Source: an uncultured Lachnospiraceae bacterium | Lineage (GTDB): Bacteria > Bacillota > Clostridia > Lachnospirales > Lachnospiraceae | Reading direction: 5' to 3' | Assembly: GCA_910578795.1 (NCBI GenBank) | Contig: CAJTSD010000015.1 | Span: forward strand, 1-64,000 | Length of the DNA stretch: 64,000 bases | Shown: positions 23,636 to 32,598 of the stretch, one piece after another | Layout of the letters: each line of letters starts with the position of its first letter | Numbering within the stretch: position 1 is the stretch's first letter | The notes under the pieces: generated by a model | What the model saw: the letters and a program-made list of their open reading frames with translations, nothing else | What the model was told of the DNA's origin: nothing | Database searches by the model: none | Position numbers and translations under genes: made by a program

Positions 23636-26600
23636 TTATTTTGTCTTAAAGCTCTTTACAATCGGCTTCACATTGGTAAGATTAGAGCCTGTTCCCTCTA
23701 CTTTTACATAATACTGTTTTTTCGATTCAAGACTGTTCACACTGATATCCTGTGTGCATTTCTTGTCTTTATAGAAGGTCAGATCATAATCTGTTTCCGG
23801 CAGGACATTCTTTCCGATTGCAACTGTAACAGCAGGCTTTGTACCATTAACCTTTACTGTCACCTTTACCTTTCTGATGTCAATCGGAGTAATTGTATAT
23901 GTTTTTCCAATTACAGCGCTTCCTGTATAATTTCCTTTGCCTACCACTTTCATGGTGTACTCGCCCGCTTCTATAGGCTGTGTCGTTCCCTCTGCACCCG
24001 CCTTTGTGTACTCAATATCATAATCCTTACCAGCCTTCAAGCTGACTTTCCTGTTTTTCTCATTAATGTGTCTTATCGTAACTTTAGCCGGATTTACTCC
24101 GCCATTGTATGCCTTTGACGTTGCCCTGACAGCGCTTGTGTCCGGATTTAACTCCAAAGGATTAATTGTGAATTCATAAACAAGCTCGCCGCCGTAGCTT
24201 CCTGTACCTGCAATCACAACTGACGCAGTACCTGCATCCTTATTATTTTTATAAGTCACTTTAAATTTTACTTTCTTGGCTTTTCCTTCCGTTGTAAGCG
24301 CAACCTTCGGCTTGTATGCTTTTCCTGTGTACATAAGATTTGCATTATCCTGGAGCTGCTTTACTTGCGTAAGATCAAACCATTCCTCATGAAGCTTTTC
24401 ACTGACAGACAATTTTAAGGTTGCCTTCTTTGCTCCAAAAGTGACAGTGATTGTCGTTTTGCCCATTCCCTTAGGCGCTATTGCAAGATCAATTGTATTA
24501 CCGCTAATCGTCGTAGCCTCGGAAATTTTTGCCACTGCTTCATTTGAAGATTTCACATTAAAATCATTGAAAAACGTTTGCAGTTCTTCCGCCGTATACA
24601 TCGGATCTGCTGCCGCCTGGTTTACTTTAAGCAGAATATGCTGGTCTTCATTTTCGCCGCTTTCAATTCCCACTGAAGTTGTAAGACTCGTTTTTCCGCC
24701 ATTTTCAAACGTAATGGAATTAATCTGATGCACATTGACAATACATGTTCCGGTCATCATTCCCATTGTCAGTGTGATTTTGGCAGAACCTGCACTTACT
24801 GCTGTAACCTTGCCGTTTGCATCTACCTTGGCAACCTTTGGATTGCTGCTTGACCATACCTTCTCAAGCTGCCCGTTTGATGCATATGCATTGTCTGTTC
24901 CGGAAAGAACCGTAAGCTCTGCTGTTTTTTTAGGCAGAAGATTCAACTCTGTCTGTGAAAGAGAAAGTGTCATCTGTTCTTTTTCATTTTCCGGCTTATA
25001 GGAAGAGGAAGCACGCGTTACAAACCGGAAAACATCCGTATATTCCACATACCGGTTTCCCATCGGAATATGAATTCCGTCATCGGCACATAATAGATAG
25101 GCTTCGTTTGCCCCAGTGTCATTCCAAGTAGAATCCTGAAGATACCAGTTTCCGTTTGGCATCTGCACATAATTCCATGCGTGTCCGCCGCCGGCATCAC
25201 CTGTCGCATACATATTTGGAATGCCAACCGCATCAAGAAGTCTTGTCATTGCAAGCGCATAGCTCTCACATACACCGGAGCCTTTCAGTAAAATACCATA
25301 TGATGAATGACAATAATAGTAAATTTCCTGTACGCCCGCATTGTCTGAAGAGCCACCAGTCACACCAAGGTCATTATAATAATTATTTTCGCAAATCCAG
25401 TTATCAAAATATTTTACAATTCCATATACCGGAGAAGACGGATAATTTTTCAACGCATATTCCTGTGCTGCTTCTGCAAGCTGCAGTACTTTGGCATTTG
25501 CATTATTACTGATTGTATCATTATAATACCTTGATTTTCCAACAGTCACCTCAAAATTATATGTAGGATCATTTTTTGAGTGATAAGAATATTTTATACT
25601 GAATATACCTGTCTTTGATAAATCCATCCAGTCACATTTATAGGGCTCTGTCATAATATATGCAGAAACTGCCTGACAGAAATCAGCATAACCAAGCTTG
25701 CTCGAAGCAGTCAGCCGGAACTTATTTGTGCCTTTTCCCATCACCTTGGAAGCATCAAATATTTTTTTCTGCTCATCATTTAACTGATCCCGAAACCAAT
25801 TATCATTCGGAAGAATCGAATTGTTCTGCTTTATTTCAGAAGTATCATATCCCAAATCCACAATCAAATCTGCTTTCACGTCTTCCGCTACGGAAAAATG
25901 TTCTTCTTCATATTTCGGAATCAAATCCATATTTTCTTCCGTTAACACAAACGTTTCTGGTATACTTTCTGTTTCTTCTTCCGTAACAGTTTCTGTATTT
26001 TCAACGGAAGCCTCCTCTGTCATGTTCTCGCCCGGTGCTAAAGTCTCTTCTTCCAAAACAGTTTCTTCCACCGAAGCAGTTTCTTCAGCCGAAATGGATT
26101 CTTCCTCTGAAACAGGCTCTTCTATGGAAGCTTCTTCTGTTGCAGCTTCGTTATCAGAAGTTTCTTCTGAATCAGTCACCTGCGTTGCAGTTTCCTCTGC
26201 CGCCTCTTCTTCTGATACTGTTTCTGTTTCATCTTCTGCCTGCGTATTCTCCTCTGTAGCAGCCTGTTGTGCTGTGTCTGTCTCTTTTGCCTCTGTATCC
26301 TGCACAGACTCGGAATCGTCTAACCAATCCCTTGAAAACGCATTCATAGCAGCCGAAAGCTCTTTTATTGGAATGGAATAATGGAATACAAGTTCTCCAT
26401 TTCCATCTACGGCAACAACAACATCCTCCAAAACATCACCGCAGCTTTTTGCATATGCAATATCATCACAAAATTCAAAATAAGCATTTTGGGCATTCGT
26501 GTTCAGCGCATTTACCGTATCTGCCGACAGATAAACAACATCATCGTAAACAACTGCGTCAGAGCCAACTGCCTTGCCGTCCTCTGATACGTTAAATGCA

Positions 26601-26755
26601 TACAAATTGTCTGCCTCAGGATGCAATTCATCGGTCTGCATTTGGGCGTTTTCAACATCATCCGTAATTTCTGCCGCATTTACTGTAATGCCGGACGGAA
26701 TCCCTGTCACGACAAGTGTCAATGCCAGCAGCATAGAAATCATTTTCTTTTTCAC
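23636..26755 (-). CDS. Large secreted protein with transglutaminase-like domain and Ig-like repeats
   Basis: The 1039-residue protein has a signal peptide (1-28; hydrophobic core LLALTLVVTGIPSG, cut near VNAAE). Residues about 150-275 are extremely Glu/Thr-rich and unstructured. A transglutaminase-like Cys-His-Asp core follows: GSGVCESYA (Cys about 497), GGHAWNYV (His about 528) and YLQDSTWND (Asp about 545). A BIG2 Ig-like domain spans about 600-670 (SSNPKVAKVDANGKVTAVSAGSAKIT). The C-terminal third has several beta-rich repeats with GTGSYGG / GKGNYTGSA turns. No LPXTG or S-layer anchor is seen. It may crosslink or cut peptide bonds on the cell surface; the substrate is unknown. The acidic linker uses GAA-rich codons. 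Confidence 0.87.
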   Translation of the reverse strand: MKKKMISMLLALTLVVTGIPSGITVNAAEITDDVENAQMQTDELHPEADNLYAFNVSEDGKAVGSDAVVYDDVVYLSADTVNALNTNAQNAYFEFCDDIAYAKSCGDVLEDVVVAVDGNGELVFHYSIPIKELSAAMNAFSRDWLDDSESVQDTEAKETDTAQQAATEENTQAEDETETVSEEEAAEETATQVTDSEETSDNEAATEEASIEEPVSEEESISAEETASVEETVLEEETLAPGENMTEEASVENTETVTEEETESIPETFVLTEENMDLIPKYEEEHFSVAEDVKADLIVDLGYDTSEIKQNNSILPNDNWFRDQLNDEQKKIFDASKVMGKGTNKFRLTASSKLGYADFCQAVSAYIMTEPYKCDWMDLSKTGIFSIKYSYHSKNDPTYNFEVTVGKSRYYNDTISNNANAKVLQLAEAAQEYALKNYPSSPVYGIVKYFDNWICENNYYNDLGVTGGSSDNAGVQEIYYYCHSSYGILLKGSGVCESYALAMTRLLDAVGIPNMYATGDAGGGHAWNYVQMPNGNWYLQDSTWNDTGANEAYLLCADDGIHIPMGNRYVEYTDVFRFVTRASSSYKPENEKEQMTLSLSQTELNLLPKKTAELTVLSGTDNAYASNGQLEKVWSSSNPKVAKVDANGKVTAVSAGSAKITLTMGMMTGTCIVNVHQINSITFENGGKTSLTTSVGIESGENEDQHILLKVNQAAADPMYTAEELQTFFNDFNVKSSNEAVAKISEATTISGNTIDLAIAPKGMGKTTITVTFGAKKATLKLSVSEKLHEEWFDLTQVKQLQDNANLMYTGKAYKPKVALTTEGKAKKVKFKVTYKNNKDAGTASVVIAGTGSYGGELVYEFTINPLELNPDTSAVRATSKAYNGGVNPAKVTIRHINEKNRKVSLKAGKDYDIEYTKAGAEGTTQPIEAGEYTMKVVGKGNYTGSAVIGKTYTITPIDIRKVKVTVKVNGTKPAVTVAIGKNVLPETDYDLTFYKDKKCTQDISVNSLESKKQYYVKVEGTGSNLTNVKPIVKSFKTK

Positions 26756-26955
26756 TTTGTTTCCTCCTATACATAATTTTCCTTACTAACGTCTTCCGCA
26801 GGATATCATAATCACCCGTTTACAATATTACTGTCTATTGTTTATCCAAATCGCCAATATCACCACGTATGCATTCATTATACCGTATTTCCCCAATATA
26901 ACAAGTTCCATTTTGCATAAAATTTGCCAAAATTATAAAAACATTTCTTACCTAA

Positions 26956-26984
26956 TTGACAAGAAAATCTTATTTTGCTAGTAT
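26956..26984 (+). promoter_or_regulatory. Sigma-A promoter of the small lipoprotein gene
   Basis: A -35 TTGACA (26956-26961) and -10 TAGTAT (26979-26984) have a 17-bp spacer, about 45 nt upstream of the ATG. Confidence 0.75.
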
Positions 26985-27035
26985 CTTTAATAAATCTGTC
27001 ATCATACGCAAACTTATTAACAATGGAGGATTCGC

Positions 27036-27455
27036 ATGAAAACCTGGCACATATTACCTGTTTCTATCATATTTATCAGCACTGCCCTGCTCTTATCAGG
27101 CTGCAGTTTTTTCAAAAATTCGGATACACTTGACACACCTGATACCCCGATTAACGAGCTTGTTCCCCAAACAGAGGCAACTATGGAAAGCAAAATTAAA
27201 AATGCCACAGACATGTGCAGCTTTCTAAAAACCTCTTACAAAAAAATGCAGGAGCTTGCCGCCGCACAAGACGCATCGCCTGACGGCGTAAACGCGGCAA
27301 AAGCAGTCGAGGAACAGTACGCCGACCGCTTAAATGAACTGTTTGCCCTTGATTTTTCCACAATAGACGAAACACAAATTGATTCGTATCTTGTGGAAAT
27401 GACAGACCTCATCACGGTAATCCGTGAAACAAGAGACGCGCTGACCTTCAACTAA
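27036..27455 (+). CDS. Small lipoprotein of unknown function
   Basis: The 139-residue protein has a type II signal peptide with lipobox LLSGC (lipidated Cys23). The mature part has a short Asp/Thr/Pro-rich linker and then a predicted all-helical domain (about 50-135; KMQELAAAQ, EEQYADRLNELFAL, VEMTDLITVIRETRDALT). I do not recognise a family. GGAGG before the ATG, a strong promoter and a terminator directly at the stop show it is a monocistronic, probably well expressed gene. Confidence 0.82.
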   Translation: MKTWHILPVSIIFISTALLLSGCSFFKNSDTLDTPDTPINELVPQTEATMESKIKNATDMCSFLKTSYKKMQELAAAQDASPDGVNAAKAVEEQYADRLNELFALDFSTIDETQIDSYLVEMTDLITVIRETRDALTFN

Positions 27456-27480
27456 ACGACGGTCAGCGCGCTGTTTTTTT
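27436..27480 (+). terminator. Intrinsic terminator overlapping the lipoprotein stop
   Basis: GACGCGCTGACC and GGTCAGCGCGCT arms with a 14-nt loop holding the stop codon, then GTTTTTTTG. The 5' arm lies inside the coding region. It also faces the end of the convergent copA gene. Confidence 0.9.
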
Positions 27481-27488
27481 GATGCTTT

Positions 27489-27698
27489 TTACTCGATGGA
27501 AACCACCTTATAATCCTGCTCCTCCACAGCCTTCGTAAGCGCCTCGTCAGACACCTCGCCGCTGCACGTTACCACTGCGGTTCCCTTTTCGTGGCTTACC
27601 GCCGCCTCTGTGACCCCCGCAAGCGCCTCTAAGCATTTCTTGACCCGTGCCTCGCAGTGTCCGCACATCATTCCTTCGATTTTCATTGTCTTTGTCAT
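27489..27698 (-). CDS. Possible internally initiated CopZ-like copper chaperone within copA
   Basis: ATG at 27698 is in frame with copA and preceded by AAGGAGG with an 8-nt spacer, one of the best ribosome sites in the window. It would give a 69-residue protein, the typical CopZ size, with metal motif MMCGHC and HMA end VEEQDYKVVSIE. Lachnospiraceae commonly encode copZ next to copA, so the long reading frame may be a natural read-through fusion. Both products may exist. Actual initiation here is inference. Confidence 0.6.
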   Translation of the reverse strand: MTKTMKIEGMMCGHCEARVKKCLEALAGVTEAAVSHEKGTAVVTCSGEVSDEALTKAVEEQDYKVVSIE

Positions 27699-30071
27699 GT
27701 TGAAATCCTCCTTTTTAAGTTCTGTTTCCTGATTTTCCTTTATCATATGGCGCGCCTTTTTGTCCCTTGACGCGTCATGAATATTGGCAAAATTTAACCG
27801 CAGCGCGTTTGTCACCACACAAAAGCTTGAAAGGCTCATCGCCGCCGCCGCAAACATCGGATTGAGCTGAATGTGAAAGAGCGGAATCAGCAGTCCTGCC
27901 GCAAGCGGGATACCGATAACGTTGTAGATAAACGCCCAAAATAAGTTTTCGTGAATGTTGCGCAACGTCCGCCGGCTCAAGCGGATTGCCGCAGGCACAT
28001 CACTAAGCCTGCTCTTCATCAGCACCACGTCCGCCGCGTCGATTGCGACGTCCGTTCCCGCGCCGATTGCAATGCCGATGTCCGCTCTTGTAAGCGCGGG
28101 AGCGTCGTTGATGCCGTCGCCGACCATTGCCACCTTGCCTTTTTCTTTTAACTTCCGAATGACACTCTCCTTGCCGTCTGGGAGAACGCCTGCAATCACC
28201 TCCGTCACGCCTGCCTGCGCGCCGATTGCCTGCGCGGTCTGCTCGTTATCGCCCGTGAGCATCACCACATGAAGCCCCATGTTTTTCAGAGCCTTCACTG
28301 CCTGCGCGCTGTCATCCTTGATAACGTCCGCCACCGCAATCATTCCGACAAGCGCATCGTTTCCCGCTGTGTCCTCACGTGTAAAAAAGAGCGGTGTCTT
28401 GCCCTGCCGTGAGAGTTCCTTGGACTGTTTTTGCAGTGCGTCGGGAATTCCCGTCTTTTTTCCGATAAAGCTTCCACTGCCGCCAAAAAGCCGTTTTCCG
28501 TCGCACAGTGCCGTTACGCCGTTTCCCGAAAGCGCCTCAAACTCCGTAATCGTTCCAATCTGCTTCTGACCGTTTTTATCCGCGTTTTTTGCAAATTCAT
28601 TCTGTGCATACTCGCACACGGCGCGCGCAAGCGGATGCTCGCTTTTTTCCTCCAGCGCATATGCCATTGCAATTAATGTCTTTGCGTCAATACCCTCTGT
28701 GGGTATAATGTCCGTAACCTTCGGCTTACCGCTTGTAATCGTGCCTGTTTTGTCAAGTGCGACAATCTGCACCTTTCCCGCCTCTTCCAATGATACGGCG
28801 GTCTTGAATAAAATGCCGTTTTTGGCGCCGACGCCGTTTCCGACCATAATCGCAACGGGCGTTGCAAGCCCAAGCGCGCAAGGGCAGCTGATGACAAGAA
28901 CGGAGATTCCCCTTGCAAGCGCAAATCCCACGCCTGCGCCGGTCAACAGCCACACAAGCGTCGTGACCAGTGCGATTGCGATAACCGCAGGCACAAACAC
29001 GCCCGATACGCGGTCTGCGACCTTGGCAATCGGCGCTTTGGTTGCCGCCGCGTCACTCACCATCTTGATAATCTGCGAAAGCGTCGTATCCTCGCCGACG
29101 CGCACCGCCTCACATTTGATAAATCCGGAGCGGTTTATGGTTGCTGCCGACACGCTGTCGCCCGCCGCCTTGTCGACCGGAATGCTCTCACCCGTAAGCG
29201 CCGCCTCGTCAACTGCGCTCGTTCCCTCAAGCACAATGCCGTCAACCGGAATGCTCTCGCCCGGTCTTACCACGAACACGTCGCCTTTGACGACTTCTTC
29301 AATACCAACCGTGCGCTCGCTGCCGTCCCGCACGACGACCGCTGTCTTCGGGGATATGCGCATCAGCCCTTTCAGTGCATCGGTTGTTCTGCCCTTTGAG
29401 CGCGCCTCCAGCATTTTTCCTACAGTGATAAGCGTCAGAATCATCGCCGCAGACTCAAAATAAAATTCATGCATGTAGTCCATGACTGCCTGCATATCGC
29501 CGTTTAGCTGTGCATCCGTCATCGCAAAAAGCGCGTACGTGCTGTACACAAATGCAGCCGTAGAACCAAGCGCCACCAGTGTGTCCATGTTTGGCGACTT
29601 ATGAAACAGGCTTTTAAAACCGCTGATAAAAAACTTTTGGTTGATGACCATGACTGCGACGGTCAATAAAAGCTGTATCAGCCCCATTGCGATATGATTG
29701 CCTTCCAGTATGGACGGCACTGGAAAGTCCCACATCATATGTCCCATTGAAAGATACATCAGGACAATCAGAAATCCCAAAGAATAAATCAGACGCTGCT
29801 TTAAGACCGGCGTTTCCTTGTCTGCAAGCAGGTCTTCCTGCGATGCGTCCAAAGTGTTTTTGTGCACCGCGTTGTTTTTTGGCATCGCTCCGTAGCCTGC
29901 CTCTTCCACTGCCTTGATAATGTCTTCCGGCTTTGCCGTGCCTTCTACGCCCATTGCGTTTGTCAAAAGACTGACGGAACACGCATTTACGCCCGCTACC
30001 TTCGACACTGCCTTCTCCACCCTGCTGCTGCAGGCGGCGCAGCTCATTCCCGTCACCGTATACTGCTCCAT
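27489..30071 (-). CDS. copA: Copper-exporting P1B-type ATPase CopA with a C-terminal CopZ-like domain
   Basis: The 860-residue protein has an N-terminal HMA metal domain (MSCAAC, 9-14), eight expected membrane helices, TGES (293-296), the ion-transport motif CPC (396-398), DKTGT (440-444) and GDGINDAPAL. After the last membrane helices and a short charged linker (KENQETELKKED), a second HMA domain begins at residue 792 (MMCGHC with C803/C806). A C-terminal HMA is uncommon in CopA. The linker encodes an AAGGAGG ribosome site followed by an in-frame ATG, so a separate 69-residue CopZ may also be made. CsoR is encoded just upstream on the same strand, after a 133-bp gap with large hairpins. It exports Cu(I). 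Confidence 0.96.
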   Translation of the reverse strand: MEQYTVTGMSCAACSSRVEKAVSKVAGVNACSVSLLTNAMGVEGTAKPEDIIKAVEEAGYGAMPKNNAVHKNTLDASQEDLLADKETPVLKQRLIYSLGFLIVLMYLSMGHMMWDFPVPSILEGNHIAMGLIQLLLTVAVMVINQKFFISGFKSLFHKSPNMDTLVALGSTAAFVYSTYALFAMTDAQLNGDMQAVMDYMHEFYFESAAMILTLITVGKMLEARSKGRTTDALKGLMRISPKTAVVVRDGSERTVGIEEVVKGDVFVVRPGESIPVDGIVLEGTSAVDEAALTGESIPVDKAAGDSVSAATINRSGFIKCEAVRVGEDTTLSQIIKMVSDAAATKAPIAKVADRVSGVFVPAVIAIALVTTLVWLLTGAGVGFALARGISVLVISCPCALGLATPVAIMVGNGVGAKNGILFKTAVSLEEAGKVQIVALDKTGTITSGKPKVTDIIPTEGIDAKTLIAMAYALEEKSEHPLARAVCEYAQNEFAKNADKNGQKQIGTITEFEALSGNGVTALCDGKRLFGGSGSFIGKKTGIPDALQKQSKELSRQGKTPLFFTREDTAGNDALVGMIAVADVIKDDSAQAVKALKNMGLHVVMLTGDNEQTAQAIGAQAGVTEVIAGVLPDGKESVIRKLKEKGKVAMVGDGINDAPALTRADIGIAIGAGTDVAIDAADVVLMKSRLSDVPAAIRLSRRTLRNIHENLFWAFIYNVIGIPLAAGLLIPLFHIQLNPMFAAAAMSLSSFCVVTNALRLNFANIHDASRDKKARHMIKENQETELKKEDFNMTKTMKIEGMMCGHCEARVKKCLEALAGVTEAAVSHEKGTAVVTCSGEVSDEALTKAVEEQDYKVVSIE

Positions 30072-30109
30072 CTCCCATTACCCCCTCTCGTATCTGTTTA
30101 TTCATTTTT

Positions 30110-30204
30110 GAAGAATGTCCAACAGGACATTCTTCTTGCATGAAACTTAGAACTTCTTGGCTTTGCGTCCTATGGCGCAAAGTCTTTAGAAGTTCTTTTC
30201 ATGC
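30110..30204. repeat. Tandem hairpins in the csoR-copA gap
   Basis: Hairpin one is GAAGAATGTCC / GGACATTCTTC (30110-30135). Hairpin two is a long near-perfect stem at 30138-30204: GCATGAAA ... AGAACTTCT ... CTTTGCG / CGCAAAG ... AGAAGTTCT ... TTTCATGC. Its outer edge touches the csoR stop codon. Neither stem is followed by a T-run on the minus strand, so they are not ordinary terminators. They could be an attenuator, an mRNA processing site or a dispersed element. Confidence 0.75.
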
Positions 30205-30546
30205 TTATTTCATTAATTTTTTAACCGTCTCAACCAGCTCATCGACCGTTTCTTCCTTGCCGTCCAAAATATCCTGTGTCACGCAGGTTTTGATATGGTC
30301 GGAAAGCAGCACCCTGCTAAAGCTGTTGAGCGCCGCGTTGACTGCCGCTACCTGAACCAAAATGTCAATACAGTACGCCTCTTTCTCCACCATTCCCTTA
30401 ATTCCGCGCACCTGCCCCTCAATGCGGCTTAAGCGGTTTACCAAATCCCGCTGTTCTTTTGGCGTGCGCTCCTTTTTCTTGTGGGTACAACCTTCACATG
30501 GTATTTCCGTGTTCTGATTTTCGTCGTTCTCACGATTTTTTTCCAT
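30205..30546 (-). CDS. csoR: CsoR-family copper-sensing repressor
   Basis: The 113-residue all-helical DUF156 protein has RLSRIEGQVRGIKGMV and the copper-binding Cys-His-Cys set C59, H84 and C88 (AYCIDIL, SDHIKTCV), with exactly the spacing known for Bacillus CsoR (25 and 4). This points to Cu(I) and not to RcnR- or CstR-type sensing. An N-terminal extension adds CEGC (17-20), a possible extra metal or redox site. Start: AAGGAG is 9 nt before ATG 30546 and only 3 nt before ATG 30552. A palindromic site lies between the -35 and -10 of its promoter. It leads into copA. Confidence 0.94.
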   Translation of the reverse strand: MEKNRENDENQNTEIPCEGCTHKKKERTPKEQRDLVNRLSRIEGQVRGIKGMVEKEAYCIDILVQVAAVNAALNSFSRVLLSDHIKTCVTQDILDGKEETVDELVETVKKLMK

Positions 30547-30579
30547 AAACATTTTCTCCTTTTTTTCTTATTTTATTAT

Positions 30580-30608
30580 ATACTATACCGCGGTACGGTA
30601 TTTGTCAA
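30580..30608 (-). promoter_or_regulatory. csoR promoter with putative CsoR operator
   Basis: On the minus strand the -35 TTGACA (30603-30608) and -10 TAGTAT (30580-30585) have a 17-bp spacer. The spacer is filled by overlapping GC-rich palindromes (TACCGCGGTA at 30586-30595 and ATACCG ... CGGTAT), placed where a repressor would block RNA polymerase. CsoR is the natural candidate. Confidence 0.7.
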
Positions 30609-30697
30609 TACCCTCCGCATAATATTTTTTAAAACAGGAAACACTTTTAGAAATGATTGTAAAGTTGATTCAGAAAAAACAGGAAAGGCATATCCGT

Positions 30698-32557
30698 ATG
30701 AGCAAAGAACATCACTCGAAACAGCAAAAAGAGCTGACCCCTGTCTCCATTATCACCGGCGTTCTCCTCGCCATTGTATTTGGCGCGGCAAACGCCTATC
30801 TTGGGCTGCGGGTGGGCATGACCATATCCGCCTCCATTCCCGCGGCGGTCGTTTCAATGGGCGTAATCCGCGTTATTCTGCGGCGCGACTCTCTTTTGGA
30901 AAGCAACATGGTGCAGACAATCGGTTCCGCAGGCGAATCGCTTGCGGCAGGCGCGATTTTCACACTTCCCGTCCTCTTTTTATGGTCTATGGAAGGCGTT
31001 ATGGATACGCCAAGCCTGATTACGATTGCCTTAATCTCACTTTGCGGCGGTATTTTGGGCGTATTGTTTATGGTGCCGCTGAGAAGCTCCCTGATTGTCA
31101 AAGAAGAAGATACGCTGCCCTACCCTGAAGGCAAAGCCTGCGCCGAGGTGCTGCGGGCAGGCGAAAACGGCGGGGCAGGTGCGCTTTTTGTCTTTGGCGG
31201 CATGGGTTTTTCCGCGCTGATAAAATTAATTACGGACGGATTGAAAATCATTCCCGCGGCGGTTACCTTGAAAATAAATGCCTTAAAAACAGAGGTTTCC
31301 ACCCAAATTTATCCAGCCCTTTTGGGGGTCGGCTATCTGTGCGGTGCAAAAATTGCCTCATACATGTTTGCGGGTGGCATTATTGGCTGGCTTGTGCTCA
31401 TTCCCATGATTAACACATTCGGCGCTTCCCTCACGCTCTATCCTGCCGAAAAGCCGATTGCACAGCTCTATGCAGAGGGCGGCGCCTCCGCTATATGGAG
31501 CGCTTATATCCGCTATATCGGAGCGGGCGCCGTGGCTTGTGGCGGTATTCTCAGCCTTTTAAAATCCATTCCACTGATAGCGTCGACCTTTGCCGCGTCC
31601 ATAAAAGGACTTTCCGTAAAAACACCAAACAAGGACCGCACGCAGCGCGATTTATCCATGCGCACCATTCTGATTGGCATTGCACTTATGACGGTTCTGA
31701 TATGGCTTCTTCCGCCGATTCCCGTCACACTGCTTGGCGCGGTTTTGATTGTGCTGTTTGGTTTCTTCTTTGCCACGGTTTCCTCGCGCATGGTCGGTCT
31801 TGTCGGCAGCAGCAACAATCCGGTATCCGGCATGGCAATCGCAACGCTTTTATTCACCACGCTGATTTTAAAGGCAACGGGTGATAATGGTGCACACGGC
31901 ATGAAAGGCGCTATTGCAATCGGCTCCGTAATCTGCATTGTCGCCGCAATGGCGGGCGATACCTCGCAGGACTTGAAAACAGGGTATCTTTTGGGCGCGA
32001 CGCCAAAGAAACAGCAGATTGGAGAGCTGATTGGCACATTTTTTTCCTCGCTTACCATCGGTATTGTGCTCATCTTGCTGAACCGGGCATGGGGCTTTGG
32101 CTCACAGGAGCTTTCCGCACCGCAGGCGACGCTGATGAAGCTGATTATCGAAGGAATTATGGACGGCAGCCTGCCGTGGACGCTCGTCTTTATCGGCGTG
32201 TTTATCGCGCTTTCCATAGAAATACTTGGCGTGCCTGTTCTTCCCGTGGCAATCGGTCTTTATCTTCCGCTTGAACTCAGCTTTGCCATACTGTTTGGCG
32301 GCATCATACGGTATCTTGCTAACCGCAGCAAAACACAGGCAAAGGCGTCCGAGGGCATTCTCTTTTGCTCCGGGCTGATTGCAGGAGAAGGGATTGTCGG
32401 AATTTTGCTTGCCGTACTCACCATTTTGGGCGTTGCCGATCTTCTTGACCTTTCAAAACGGTTTCCGCCGCAGTTATGGGGCGCGGGCGCTGTTTTAATT
32501 TGCTCCATATTGATGATTTATATTGTAGCGATGCGCAAAAAACAGGAGAGACGCTGA
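30698..32557 (+). CDS. OPT-family oligopeptide/metal-chelate transporter
   Basis: The 619-residue membrane protein has about 14-16 hydrophobic segments and the OPT family signature in the first helices (FGAANAYLGLRVGMTISASIPAAVVSMGV) and in TLPYPEGKACAEVL. Members move small peptides or metal chelates, probably by proton symport. Start: the frame opens at ATG 30653, but GGAAAGG with 9-nt spacing favours ATG 30698. It is divergent from csoR, with about 150 bp between the starts. A link to metal uptake is only suggested by position. Confidence 0.9.
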   Translation: MSKEHHSKQQKELTPVSIITGVLLAIVFGAANAYLGLRVGMTISASIPAAVVSMGVIRVILRRDSLLESNMVQTIGSAGESLAAGAIFTLPVLFLWSMEGVMDTPSLITIALISLCGGILGVLFMVPLRSSLIVKEEDTLPYPEGKACAEVLRAGENGGAGALFVFGGMGFSALIKLITDGLKIIPAAVTLKINALKTEVSTQIYPALLGVGYLCGAKIASYMFAGGIIGWLVLIPMINTFGASLTLYPAEKPIAQLYAEGGASAIWSAYIRYIGAGAVACGGILSLLKSIPLIASTFAASIKGLSVKTPNKDRTQRDLSMRTILIGIALMTVLIWLLPPIPVTLLGAVLIVLFGFFFATVSSRMVGLVGSSNNPVSGMAIATLLFTTLILKATGDNGAHGMKGAIAIGSVICIVAAMAGDTSQDLKTGYLLGATPKKQQIGELIGTFFSSLTIGIVLILLNRAWGFGSQELSAPQATLMKLIIEGIMDGSLPWTLVFIGVFIALSIEILGVPVLPVAIGLYLPLELSFAILFGGIIRYLANRSKTQAKASEGILFCSGLIAGEGIVGILLAVLTILGVADLLDLSKRFPPQLWGAGAVLICSILMIYIVAMRKKQERR

Positions 32558-32580
32558 TAAAAAGCACTTCTCTCCTGTGA
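32535..32580 (-). terminator. Terminator of the flavodiiron gene, overlapping the OPT gene end
   Basis: On the minus strand ACAGGAGAG and CTCTCCTGT arms (loop about 19 nt) are followed by TTTTTTG. The 3' arm lies inside the OPT coding region, so the convergent genes share this space. Confidence 0.75.
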
Positions 32581-32598
32581 ACATTATATTGTTAAATT

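Noticed and set aside
25821..26381. 186-codon Ser/Val-rich plus-strand open frame
   Set aside because: Mirror image of the Glu-rich linker of the secreted protein; low-complexity antisense shadow.
29614..30180. 188-codon minus-strand open frame beginning in the csoR-copA hairpins
   Set aside because: Out-of-frame shadow of copA with very basic composition and no ribosome site.
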